Assembly (NCBI GenBank): GCA_026419775.2
Contig: JAOPGA020001034.1
Span: 23,417 to 87,416 of the forward strand
Direction: 5' to 3'
Source: Acrasis kona
Lineage: Eukaryota > Heterolobosea > Eutetramitea > Acrasida > Acrasidae
DNA: 64,000 nucleotides
This document shows, piece after piece, positions 19,999-30,136 of this stretch. A model generated the notes under the pieces. That model was given only the letters and a program-made list of their open reading frames with translations, made no database searches and was not told where the DNA came from. The translations under genes were made by a program, and so were the position numbers. Position 1 is the stretch's first letter, and each line of letters opens with the position of its first letter.

Positions 19999-22638
19999 TT
20001 AGTCATCCAACCACTCAAGTGGATCATCAGACACTTGGTTCCTCCCAGATGATACTGTCGGCACAATAGATAGGGGAGTCCTCCAGTCCCTCAAGTCCTC
20101 TTCACATACAGCCATCCTGACCTTCTTTTTACTTGATGAATGGAGAGGAGGTCTAGCATAAGGAGTAGTCGATTGGTCAGGAGTATGGGGTTCTTGATCA
20201 AAATGCTTGGAAGCATGATTGTAGTTTGCTTGGCCAGGACGCCATTGAGGTGTTTTTACAGATGGTGTTCTATTACTGACAGGTGTTTGTGACGTGGGTG
20301 CTCTACTAACCTGAGGTGTTTTAGCGGATGGAGTCCTACCGACGGGCGTTTGAGCAGCGGGTGTCCTGACTGGCGTGCCTTTGCCAGGAGTCTTGATAGA
20401 CTTTATGATGTTAAATAAATTTACAATATCCTCTTGCGTTATGTTATTTTCATTTTGGTCTTCATCTTCAACTTGGCCAATGTTGGATATGTTTAACTGG
20501 GATGTGTTGTAAACTCCTTCATTGTTTTGCCGAGCAGGTGAGAACATTGTATTCTGACCTCTCATTGGAGAAAACATGTTTTGATTCTGCATACTGGGAG
20601 AAAACAACTTTTTCGTGTCCTTCGGATTCGGAGTAGCAAATATGTTACCTCTCTTGGGTGTCATTCTGATGCTTTGGTTGAGGGGAGGCATATGATTTGG
20701 TGAGTGGTACTGATGGACGTGTCCAGGGGAGACAAATCCGCTCTGGTCTACAGTATAATTGGATTGATCATATCTAATCCAACAATATATAGATAATACA
20801 ACAACAAACAATGCAACAAGAGCCGTCGGCACGTATGGAATTTCAAGAACCTTCCAAATAGAATCTAACAATGCACGAGATTGAGGTATGGTTGTTTTTA
20901 ACCAATTAAAGCTGCTCTGAAGATGATGGAATTTGATGGGGACGCTCCCACCCAATAATTTGGAGTGAGTCAACAAGGACATTGCTGCTGCTGACATACT
21001 AATAACAATTATCGCATGCAAGAATGTTGACAATGTCTTTGAGAAGGGTTTTATTACCACCTTCATCAAATAAGCAAATAAAGTTGTAAGGGCAGAATAC
21101 ATTAAAATGTCATACAAATCACCCTCAGAATTATTTTTAATGAACAAATCTACTCTCGGATCGAGAGAGGAACGAATAAATTCTANTTTTTTTTGTTGTT
21201 TGACATCATCTGGTCCTTTTGATTTTTGATCGTATTCTAAAAATAGATCTCTAGTATGATTGCTCAACTTATCCAACGACCAGATTTGAGGTTCTGTTTC
21301 GATAGAAGCATACATGGAGTCGAACAAGACGTTGAGTAGGGCAGTGCAATGTTCTTTGGATACCATTGTATTGTTATTCTTGTGTTGTAAAAACCAACCG
21401 TCAATGTCATTTCTCATTGTAATTAACACGTGTTCGTTGCCGTAGGCGTGTAAACCACCAGTACAGTTCTGCCGAAACTCATTCAAATACTTTGCCTTCA
21501 AGGAAGTATGAAGCTCTTGCAAATCTCCTTCGTTCTGAGGAAGCGGTAATCCATCTCTCATTTGCCTAACATAAGTATTGAAGATTTTGTTTTTTAATAA
21601 CAAGGCGAGTTCTCTAACCAAGGCGGGTCCTACGTCGGGCGAATCTAATGTATTCATGTGTTCGACCATGGACTGAACCATGTTGCTCAACGCCGTACCG
21701 GTCATGGCCAAGCCATCCACAACCTTCGGCTCTAACTTGTTTTTGATTAATGTTTGTAATGTCTTTATCTGATCCTTGTATTCTCCATCGAGTTGATTGA
21801 ACGGAACGTCTTCTAAATCTTGTTGGAGTACGTCTTTACGAGGATGCTTGAACAAGAGTAACCGAGGAGTACCCCAAGTTGGGAACTGCTTCACGGCTCG
21901 AATGGTCTCGTTGAATGTTCTGATTTCCACAGAGTTGTTGTGATTCGGGCGCTCCAACAGCATGCGATCCAAAAATACTTCCTCAGAGTCTTTGTATCGG
22001 TGCTCGAACATTTGAATTGTCCATAATAGTGTGGGGAATGGGAACTTTTTACCATTCAGATTCTTCTCGAAGATGTGTGATAATGTTGATACGCTGTGAA
22101 GAAGATGAATGTCGAAGGAGCTGAGTTGTTGCATTTGATTGTAAATGAATAAGGAACTCAAGACCACGCTGAGTGCACACAACTTTGGATCGTAAGAATC
22201 CATAGAATTACCTATCGCTCCAAGACCCTCTGTGTCAATAAAGATGGTTGTTACTTTCTCATACTCGTCCAAGTCGATCCCATCACCGTGGACTGCTTTT
22301 GTATTTCTGGTCTTCGGTAAAAAGTACGATTTAGGTCTGCCCCATATCATCAAACCCTTCGTCTGAGGATCTGCATCTCTTCCCACCGTAAAGCCCTTAT
22401 CATGCGGTATTCCTAACAAGTTATTTAATAGATAGGATTTTCCGGTCTTGTATCTCCCCGCGACAGCGACAACTGCAATCTTTGTAGAATTATCCAATGA
22501 GGACAAAAACGATAATCCTCTTTGATCCACAATTAATTTTGTACCCGTACTATCTGGCACAACGAGCGGTATCACTTCGTTAGCATAAATAATGCCGTAT
22601 GTTATAAAGGTTAGAATGAGGATTAACAACGGCCTCAT
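19999..22638 (-). CDS. guanylate-binding-type large GTPase with signal peptide and membrane anchor
   Basis: 879 residues, one exon. Residues 1-19 are a cleavable-looking signal peptide (MRPLLILILTFITYGIIYA). A GBP-type G domain follows: P-loop GRYKTGKS at 61-68, switch II DTEGLGAIGN, and an LLLFKHPRKD segment where GBPs and atlastins have the RD base-recognition motif. A helical middle region runs to about 500. Hydrophobic stretches near 525-575 (two helices) and 620-640 are membrane segments. The last ~230 residues are disordered, with many Ser/Thr-Pro sites (TPVRTPAAQTP and similar) and two SPMRGQN-like sequences. One undetermined base at 21186 makes one residue unknown. Membrane remodelling is the family role. 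The topology implied by the signal peptide is unusual. Confidence 0.85.
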   Translation of the reverse strand: MRPLLILILTFITYGIIYANEVIPLVVPDSTGTKLIVDQRGLSFLSSLDNSTKIAVVAVAGRYKTGKSYLLNNLLGIPHDKGFTVGRDADPQTKGLMIWGRPKSYFLPKTRNTKAVHGDGIDLDEYEKVTTIFIDTEGLGAIGNSMDSYDPKLCALSVVLSSLFIYNQMQQLSSFDIHLLHSVSTLSHIFEKNLNGKKFPFPTLLWTIQMFEHRYKDSEEVFLDRMLLERPNHNNSVEIRTFNETIRAVKQFPTWGTPRLLLFKHPRKDVLQQDLEDVPFNQLDGEYKDQIKTLQTLIKNKLEPKVVDGLAMTGTALSNMVQSMVEHMNTLDSPDVGPALVRELALLLKNKIFNTYVRQMRDGLPLPQNEGDLQELHTSLKAKYLNEFRQNCTGGLHAYGNEHVLITMRNDIDGWFLQHKNNNTMVSKEHCTALLNVLFDSMYASIETEPQIWSLDKLSNHTRDLFLEYDQKSKGPDDVKQQKKXEFIRSSLDPRVDLFIKNNSEGDLYDILMYSALTTLFAYLMKVVIKPFSKTLSTFLHAIIVISMSAAAMSLLTHSKLLGGSVPIKFHHLQSSFNWLKTTIPQSRALLDSIWKVLEIPYVPTALVALFVVVLSIYCWIRYDQSNYTVDQSGFVSPGHVHQYHSPNHMPPLNQSIRMTPKRGNIFATPNPKDTKKLFSPSMQNQNMFSPMRGQNTMFSPARQNNEGVYNTSQLNISNIGQVEDEDQNENNITQEDIVNLFNIIKSIKTPGKGTPVRTPAAQTPVGRTPSAKTPQVSRAPTSQTPVSNRTPSVKTPQWRPGQANYNHASKHFDQEPHTPDQSTTPYARPPLHSSSKKKVRMAVCEEDLRDWRTPLSIVPTVSSGRNQVSDDPLEWLDD

Positions 22639-22916
22639 TTTTGTTTGTATATCGCGCCTTAACTAATTTTGTATTTGTCAACTCAGTTTAAAACCATAAA
22701 CAAATATTAGTAACCTTCTGTTTGAATAACTTGTGGTGTCCTATGCGAATGGAGAATAAGAGGCGAAAATAACGTTAAACTTTTGAACATCTATTAAAAT
22801 TTCTCCATTGATGACGGAGTTAACGGTATAATTAGTTCCATTCAATCAAAACTATTACAAAACTTGACGTATCAACGAGATTCGAAGAAAATTGTCTGAT
22901 TTCAAACACCACGTCC

Positions 22917-24332
22917 ATGAAGATACGTCAGGGTCTGAAGCTTGAAACAAAGCAAGCAGTTAGTACTTATGACCATGAAGGTATCTCGCCAATGCCTTCT
23001 GCCTTTATCTCCACGTATTCTATGGCATCTACAGAAGAGCAGCAAAGAAATAGTATTGCCGTACAAGACCCTGAGCCTACTTTAAACAACATGTACAATC
23101 GCGTACGATACAACAGCGAGCACAACACTTTAATTGTCAATGTGGGAGGTTTGAGGGTAAAGACAGTGCAGCAATCAAAAAATGTATTTGCAGCCATAAT
23201 AGGTGTCCTAAAAAGTCACTTCAAAGATGCAAAAGATGAAGACATACGAGTTCACTGCCTAATCAATTATGACGACTTTCACGTCGAAGACGATATAATT
23301 GTCGAGTACAGCGATATGGTTAAGGACGTACAAGAAAAATACTATAAAACAGTGTCAAGATTCACAACTGAGGGAATACTCCAGAAGCAGCATGCGAAAC
23401 TGAAGCAGCTGCTACAGGACAGAGACGTTGAAATGTGTCTGACCGTTGATGCGCGCATGATTGCCAACCGTTACATTGTTGATTATGGAACGGAACCTAG
23501 TGTTGGAGAGGGTACTTATGGAATTGTTTACCTGGCCACATGTAAAGTAACTGGTAGTCGGGTAGCCATCAAACAACTCAACAAGAATCGCATCAGTCGC
23601 CTTGAAATGTCATCCTTCGTCGCCAGGGAAGTAAACATCATGAAACGCATCTCTTCGTGCAGACCAAGACATCCTAACGTGGTGCAGTTATATGATGTAG
23701 TTGAGACGGAGCGGTCATTGTATTTGGTATTAGAGTACTGCGGAAAAGGTCCTTTGGAGTCATTGACGACAGAAAGAATGCAATGGCCTGAAAAACAAGC
23801 ACACAAGTATTTTGTACAGCTTTCGCGCGGATTGCATCACTTACATAACGACGTTGGAATTCTACACAGGGATCTTCAACTACCGAACATTTGTTTGAAC
23901 GACGAAGATGACGTCAAGATTCTTGATTTTGGAATGTCACAAATATTCGACAAGAAAACTTTTTATAAGGAGGGATTTGACTTTGATCCGGAATCAGTCA
24001 ACACCAATAGCGAAGACATTGATGCTGAAGGCGGAATTCGTGGTAATTTATATTATGCTTCGCCAGAGGTTTTACTTGGGAAGAAGGATGTTGGTCCCGA
24101 AGTTGATGTTTGGGCTTTGGGTGTGTGCTTGTACAAAATGTTGACTGGCTACTTGCCTTTTGCGACCGCTCAAAAAATACTAATGAGAACGTTTACCATT
24201 CCGTTGGAAGAAGAAGAAGAGTTGTCGGAGAAAGCCAAGGATTTGTTAGATAGGATGCTTACAACGGATGTATCAAAAAGAATAACATTGAGTGAGATTT
24301 TACAGCATACATGGACAACCTCTGTAATATAA
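22917..24332 (+). CDS. Ser/Thr protein kinase with altered catalytic loop
   Basis: 471 residues, one exon. Residues 1-150 hold no domain I can name with certainty. Part of it (TLIVNVGGLRVKTV through DDFHVEDDIIVEYSDM) could be a ubiquitin-like or PB1-type fold. The kinase domain spans about 185-471: glycine loop GEGTYGIVYLA, VAIK lysine, DFG at D337-G339, and SPEVLLGKK in place of APE. The catalytic loop is HRDLQLPN (H317-N324): the lysine normally two after the Asp is Gln321. Catalytic Asp319 and Asn324 remain. The activation segment is long and acidic (DPESVNTNSEDIDAEGG). Activity is uncertain and I cannot name the subfamily. It converges with the PAQR gene, 37 bp apart. Confidence 0.78.
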   Translation: MKIRQGLKLETKQAVSTYDHEGISPMPSAFISTYSMASTEEQQRNSIAVQDPEPTLNNMYNRVRYNSEHNTLIVNVGGLRVKTVQQSKNVFAAIIGVLKSHFKDAKDEDIRVHCLINYDDFHVEDDIIVEYSDMVKDVQEKYYKTVSRFTTEGILQKQHAKLKQLLQDRDVEMCLTVDARMIANRYIVDYGTEPSVGEGTYGIVYLATCKVTGSRVAIKQLNKNRISRLEMSSFVAREVNIMKRISSCRPRHPNVVQLYDVVETERSLYLVLEYCGKGPLESLTTERMQWPEKQAHKYFVQLSRGLHHLHNDVGILHRDLQLPNICLNDEDDVKILDFGMSQIFDKKTFYKEGFDFDPESVNTNSEDIDAEGGIRGNLYYASPEVLLGKKDVGPEVDVWALGVCLYKMLTGYLPFATAQKILMRTFTIPLEEEEELSEKAKDLLDRMLTTDVSKRITLSEILQHTWTTSVI

Positions 24333-24369
24333 AAATATATTTATGAATCTTGTGTTGATGCAATCTTCT

Positions 24370-25362
24370 TTATTTAAAGCTTGATGACACCATCATCAGA
24401 TTTTCTCGATAGTGCTCTCCTGCTATCACATTTTGCATCATTGAGTACGTTGTTGTGCATCTATAATAATGTACAACGGTCGCAACGAATACAAATATGT
24501 GCCAGAACTGATGACTGCAACCTATGGTGTCAAATAAACCCGGAAAGTATTTTTCGGGAATTTTAGAAGCATAGAAGAAGACTGCCAAACCGTACCACAG
24601 ATACAACTCTATTACTGCACTACCAACCCTCCAAATTGTATTTAGATTTCCCAAGTGGAGAGCGAAAATATGAATTAAAGGAATCATTCCAAACAACGCA
24701 GTACATCCAAATACAAAAACACGGAATATTCTATAGTCGTCGTGGCTAAATTTTGGAATAAAGAACATTGCACTGCAAAAGAGGCACATGGAGGTTACAA
24801 GTGTGAGATACATGATACCAATGTTGGGCACATCTTGGAACGAATAGTATATGGGTGGGTAGTAGCTTCCCATGATTAAGAATCCAATCCCAGAAATGTC
24901 CATCCTAAGCAAACATTCATGGTGAGAATGGTCTATGCAGTGGAACCAGTGGTATAGCAATGACCCTAAGAAAGTATATATGGCAGAGCATGTATAGACA
25001 ATATATGCTACCTTCTCCCAAAATGACATCCCCCTTTCAATAAACAAAATATCAATTCCTATATATAAAAATGTGGCAAAACTAATCAGCGCAGTCCAAA
25101 TGTTACTTTAATTGTTAGTGATAAAATAATAAAAATGTTGTTCGTACAATGTCTCGTTGTGTAGAGAAAACAATGATAACAAGGAGTCTTTGAACGATAT
25201 GTTGATTCTATATCCCTGAAGTATGTACTCATACTTCATGTACTCAGGAATGTAGTCTGACAGGGTAGAACACATAATAGGCTTATTGCACTTGGTATCG
25301 TCATCATCAATAGGCACATTATCCTCAACCGTCTTCTTCCTATTGTGTATTGTTCCCTTCAT
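24370..25362 (-). CDS. PAQR family seven-helix receptor (adiponectin receptor / hemolysin III type)
   Basis: Two exons, 25362-25148 and 25105-24370, joined to 316 residues. Splicing restores LFSLHNETFNIWTALI, the canonical PAQR entry to helix 1. The metal and hydrolase motif residues are seen in LLYHWFHCIDHSHHECLLRMDISGIG (His and Asp) and in the C-terminal GCSHQFWHIFVFVATVVHYY (two His). Seven hydrophobic helices can be followed. PAQR proteins act as ceramidase-like or progestin/adiponectin-type receptors at the plasma membrane or Golgi. The ligand here is unknown. The intron is 42 nt with CACTAAC ahead of the acceptor. Confidence 0.9.
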
Positions 25363-25524
25363 ACTCAAAATCAGCCGTTATCTTTGAACTTTGATGTTGT
25401 AACTGATATTGATTAAATTTTTTTACAACAAACCGATTCCTTCTTTGGCTTGATGGACTTTTAATGCATTTTTGAAGAGCTTGTGTCTTTTTGATGAAAA
25501 CAAACAATTTTTAATAAATACTTT

Positions 25525-26913
25525 TTATTCACAAGACTTTAACATCAATACTTCATCTGTAATTGTTATCAAATAAAAAGACCGGTCAGAATCTCCATCC
25601 ACACTTAATGTCAAAATAATGTCATCACTTCCCTTCTCCATCTTCAATGAATATCTCCCCATATGAGTGCTGTTACCATATACCGACGCTCTTGACTCTG
25701 AAAAGTTTCCAGTCTTAAAGAAACTAATTCCTGATCTATTGTTGGATGATTGAAATGTTTGTTTTGGGAAATTAAAAGTGCTTGGTCTATAAATCAAAAT
25801 GCCTTGCTCTGATTGTTCCTCCTCCTTGCTAGAAAGCCATTGCTGCGAACACAATAATGCTTCGTATTTTGTCTTGACTGGACCAGAAATGGGAATTTCA
25901 TCGGGTTCGGTTAATTGAACACTCGGTTGAAGCACTCTGCCTCCTCCTGGCATAATGTGTGGTGGTCTGTAATCTTCGTCATCACTGTCATCAGGATCCA
26001 TCTGGTCGTCAGTGGTGGTGTCCATCACTCCTGCTCCCTTGGTGACTACACCTTTACTTTTGAGTTTTTGCAGTGTAAGAGAACCTCTTGGTGCTAGACC
26101 AGCTTGTAGTAATGTGGTGGTTTCAAACTCTTCTGATGTGTATTCTTTCCTAGGGAATGGAATTAACAAAGAGAATTCTTCGTTATCGTCTGATCTATCG
26201 CTTGTTATACGCTTGACTAGTTCGGATAAGGTATCTGTTGGAAGTAATGTGAGCTTGACCTGCTGACCCTCTGGAAGGCGTACTTGAACGATGCATTCTT
26301 TGGCAACATTTTTTGGTGGAGGTGTTTGGTCCTTCTTTTCAATTGGAGGTGAGGATGTAGATGGGGCTGATAGAGGGTAGGACTTGACTATTACATTACT
26401 TGTGGATTCCATCAACTTTTTGTTTTGTTTCTCAATTCTCTCTTCTTTTTCTTGTCTCATTTTTTTCCTAAGTTCTTTGAGGGCTTGGTTTTTTTCCTTC
26501 CTCTCTTTTTCTCTTTTAGCAGCCTCTTCGGCAATGACTTTTCTCCTGAATGCCTCCTTCACCTCAGGGTCATCACCCCTCAAACCATCTTTGACTAATT
26601 TCCGGTGTTCGTCCATCAATGTTGGCATGTTGGACGGGGCGAGTGGTGCACTGTCGACAAATGGCTTTACATACTGAGGTTGGGTTGTGACTGGTGCTGG
26701 TTGTTCTATAATCAAATCGTCCTCTGGATGCTCATTAATATAGTTAATGGCAAGATCTATCGACTTATTATTGACTGCTGATAAAGCCCTTTCTGCAATC
26801 CTATTATCAAAGCCCATATCTACCATGTCTGCCAACATTTTCATATCTGCAGGTGCAGATCCAAAAGAAGTTGTTGTGGCTGGTCTCCCAAGAGTGAGTT
26901 TACCTGAGCTCAT
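25525..26913 (-). CDS. UBA/UBX-domain protein (UBXN1-like p97 cofactor)
   Basis: 462 residues, one exon. Residues ~22-62 form a UBA domain (MLADMVDMGFDNRIAERAL) that would bind ubiquitin. Residues ~105-175 are a highly charged Lys/Glu coiled coil. Residues ~200-285 form a UBX-like beta-grasp domain (CIVQVRLPEGQQVKLTL to GLAPRGSLTLQKL). This order, UBA then coiled coil then UBX, is that of UBXN1/SAKS1, a p97/Cdc48 adaptor in proteasomal quality control. The last ~150 residues (from PDEIPISGPVKTKYEALL) are an extra domain I do not recognise, so the protein is longer than animal UBXN1 (about 300). Confidence 0.8.
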   Translation of the reverse strand: MSSGKLTLGRPATTTSFGSAPADMKMLADMVDMGFDNRIAERALSAVNNKSIDLAINYINEHPEDDLIIEQPAPVTTQPQYVKPFVDSAPLAPSNMPTLMDEHRKLVKDGLRGDDPEVKEAFRRKVIAEEAAKREKERKEKNQALKELRKKMRQEKEERIEKQNKKLMESTSNVIVKSYPLSAPSTSSPPIEKKDQTPPPKNVAKECIVQVRLPEGQQVKLTLLPTDTLSELVKRITSDRSDDNEEFSLLIPFPRKEYTSEEFETTTLLQAGLAPRGSLTLQKLKSKGVVTKGAGVMDTTTDDQMDPDDSDDEDYRPPHIMPGGGRVLQPSVQLTEPDEIPISGPVKTKYEALLCSQQWLSSKEEEQSEQGILIYRPSTFNFPKQTFQSSNNRSGISFFKTGNFSESRASVYGNSTHMGRYSLKMEKGSDDIILTLSVDGDSDRSFYLITITDEVLMLKSCE

Positions 26914-27015
26914 TTCTTAATTTTTTGTTCAGTTCGTTTGAACTTCTATTGTAAAAAAAATCAACCTTAAAAAAACAAGAAGAAAACACACAAGTATAAC
27001 ATTGAATATTAAACT

Positions 27016-28977
27016 TTACACCTTATGAAATTGTTTTTCCAAATCTTCTAGCGACATGGCGGCTTGTGGAATATCAAATAAGTGATTCTGTTGGTTCACA
27101 TGGGCATGTGGGTCGGAATGAGCGCTCATGTCAAGATTAGGTCCAAACCATTTCTGAAGTGGCGAATAGGGTTCCTGTTGAGGCACGTTCTGCTGTCGCG
27201 CCGATGATGGTAATGTTTGATTTGTATCATTTGTTTTCACATTCTTAGCAACCACGCTCACGCTACTCTTCTTTTTCGAATTCGTCACGCTCTCCTCCTT
27301 CTTCTTGTTACCGCTTTTAACGTCAATGTTCTTTCCATGATTCTTTTGTATTTGTGGAGGTACAAAACTGTTACTTCTCTTCACGCGTCCTTTTGATTGG
27401 TCTTGACTGGTAGTGATGGGTGCGGTGGTAGCGTTGGGTTGTTGGGGTTTTGATGTGGGTTGACTGTTGACTGGATGTGATGGAATGTTTTGTTGCAATT
27501 GTTCCTTTTGTTGGTGGAGTTGATATTGTTGGTAAGGATTGATGAATTGCTGTTGATGGTGTGGAAATTGTGCATTGTATGGCATGTTCATGTATGGTGG
27601 ATGACCATTGTTCATCAAGTGTTGGGGAATGTGCATCATGACGTTTGGTTGATAGTAATGTTGTTGCTGTTGTTGTGGATCAGGATATGCGTTGAACAAT
27701 TTGTTAATGTTAAAAGTAGTAGCGCTGGTGGGTGTACTGGTGGGCGTGCTTGTAATGTCCTCTTTTGATTTGTTGGTGTTGATGCTTTTCAAAAATTCAC
27801 TTTCGATGGAGTCAAGGTCGGCTGCATCCAATACATGCGGAGGTGGTTGATGAGCATGTGGATGATGCATGTTGTGTGCAGTCTAAAATGATTAAAAGTA
27901 AACGTCAAATAAAGACTTACAGGAAAGAACAAACCGTCTGGGATCTGATTAAACGCCATTGTGGGTGTCGCAGGCATGCTTTTATCCACGTCCAATATAT
28001 CAGCAAATAACTTTTCTGCATCAACAAGAGCATCGTCTCCCAAAATGTCTTTTTCAAGGTGGTCGTCCAGATGCAAGTCTTTTAACAAGTCTCTTTCGTT
28101 AGTTGCCTCTGAAGGTGATTTGGCTGATCCAAATAGTAAACTACTGGTCTTTCTGGTGCTTGGTCCAAAATTGCTCAACGGACTAAACGAAGTGTCCTCA
28201 TCACCCATGGTGAGGTTAGAGAAAAAGTCACTGGACATGAACATGTCAGTTCCATTGTTATTCGTTGGTGTGGTGGTTTGTGTATTTGTTTGAGGTTTTT
28301 TAGCTTCTTCGGATGAATTTGTGTTTTCCTTATGGTCATTAGCATGTTGACAGCATTCACAAATGACTTACGGTTATGACTATGGAAGACTTGTTCTTTT
28401 CGTTGGCTGCCAAGTGCTGCTTCCTGAATCTCTCGAACTCTTCCCTCCTGTCTTGTTCCTTTTTGCTTAAATCATCAATACCTACTAGTGAATTACTCCA
28501 AACGTCACGTTTCTTCCTTTCTTGTGGCTGTTTATTGTCGTCTCCGCTGTTTGTTCTTGAGTTGGTTCTTTTCGCATCTCTTTCACGTCTTTCGCGCCTA
28601 TTTCCAGAATCTTTGTCCCAACTTCCTTGTGCCTGATGTAATGACTCTCCATCTCTATTAAAAAACCCATTCTTTCCTTTCCGTTCATTTGCGTTTGAAT
28701 CGTTTGCAACGAGGCCTCGTTTGTTATTTTTGTTATAACCAGAGGAACCCCTATCTACAGGGCTATCTGCAGATGCTTCCGATTTGCCAAATATATCATC
28801 GTTAAAACGCTCTGGTTTCATTTGACTAAACTTTGATTTTCTTAAATACAATAACGTTGCCCTGCTATACCGTATTTTATTCCTAAAATGCAAATGAGTT
28901 GATAATGATTTGTGAGATGAATACATTTTCAATGGTGCAGTGGTGCCATCTGATGTGGTGGCACTAGACGAGGTCAT
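27016..28977 (-). CDS. 4E-T-like eIF4E-binding protein
   Basis: Three exons, 28977-28372, 28328-27921 and 27882-27016, joined in phase 0 to 626 residues. Residues 37-43 read YSRATLL, the canonical YxxxxL-phi eIF4E-binding motif, close to the N-terminus as in EIF4ENIF1 (4E-T). The rest is low complexity: an Asn/Arg/Lys-rich region, a KKEQDRREEFERFRKQH helix, acidic leucine segments (LLKDLHLDDHLEKDIL), a Gln/His/Pro-rich region and a short terminal helix MSLEDLEKQF. This is the expected layout of a translational repressor that shuttles eIF4E into P-bodies. Assignment rests on the motif and architecture, not on extended similarity. A different eIF4E-binding scaffold is the alternative. Confidence 0.62.
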
Positions 28978-29028
28978 TTCAAGAATATCAATAAGACAGT
29001 TGACTAAAAAAGATCGTATTGTAATGCT

Positions 29029-30136
29029 TTATTCTTCCATTTGTGATTTGGACGATTGCTCCCTTTGTAACTCTTGCGCCCTCACGGGAGCAAAGTAGGG
29101 GTGTTGCATGGCTTCCTGGGCCGTCAATCTTTCATAATGATCATATCTCAATAATTTGTCCAAAAAATCAATGGCCTGGTCATTTGCTAAATGCTGATTT
29201 TCTTTTGTTACAAACGAACTCCATGGTTTGGCGGGGTACCTGCTCCTGCTCAATACACCTTCGTAATGAGGGCTCAACTCAAGGTCATACTTCTCCAAGT
29301 TATCATATAACTTTTGCGTGCCTAATACTTTGGCAATCTTCACCAGCTGATCGTAGTTATCGCGTCCGTGGAAGAAGGGCTCCTTGTGGAAGATCATTCC
29401 AGCAAACATGCAACCAAGACTCCACAGGTCTAGCGAATAGTCATAGTCTTTTAAATCAGTAAGGAGTTCTGGTCCCTTAAAGTAACGCGAAGCGACTCTC
29501 ACATTGTATTCTTGACCTGGGTGATAGAATTCCGCAAGACCCCAATCAATGATCCTTAACTTTCTCTTATCGTGGTCAATCATTACGTTCTGTACAATAT
29601 TAAACAAGAAAATAAGAATGTTGAGCATACATGTGGCTTAATGTCCCGATGCATGATTCCTTTGGAGTGACAAAAGTCTAATCCTTTTAATAATTCATAA
29701 ATATAGTATCTAATGTCATAATCGCTTAATTTGGGGTATAGCGTTCTGAAATCAGTATTATCAACATATTCTTGGATTAGACTTGGTGTCTTGCTTTGTG
29801 GATCGCGAACAACATCTAATAACTTGACAATGTTAGGCCCGCCGCAAAGGTTGCTTAGAATCTTTATTTCTCTCTTAATCTTCTTTTTTTTTACAGGCTT
29901 GAGGACTTTAACTATGCAAGGTTCGTTGTTGCTAATGTTCACTCCCTCAAATACTTCGCTGTATTTTCCGCGACCTACCTTACGAACTACTTCATAGTTA
30001 TCTTGTGATCTTTTAAAGTTGAGGAAGTTTAACAAATTATAACTAACCCCCATGTGACTTGTAATGCCTCATACTCCCAGTATGACCTGGGCATTTTGGT
30101 GTTAACATCTGGATATACGCGTGGACGTCTACTCAT
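29029..30136 (-). CDS. CSNK2A: casein kinase 2 catalytic (alpha) subunit
   Basis: Three exons, 30136-30048, 30009-29631 and 29589-29029, giving 342 residues. The start [20 protein letters not shown] is the conserved CK2 alpha N-segment that contacts the activation loop. Also seen are [11 protein letters not shown], the basic [13 protein letters not shown] cluster that sets the acidic substrate preference, the catalytic loop HRDIKPHNVMI split by intron 2, and DWG in place of DFG, which is diagnostic of CK2. The end at about residue 335 is as in CK2 alpha cores. Known role: constitutive kinase of acidic Ser/Thr sites in nucleus and cytosol. Confidence 0.96.

Noticed and set aside
21186-21186. 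Undetermined base within the GTPase gene
   Set aside because: The frame continues on both sides. It is an assembly ambiguity in a poly-T run, not a biological feature.
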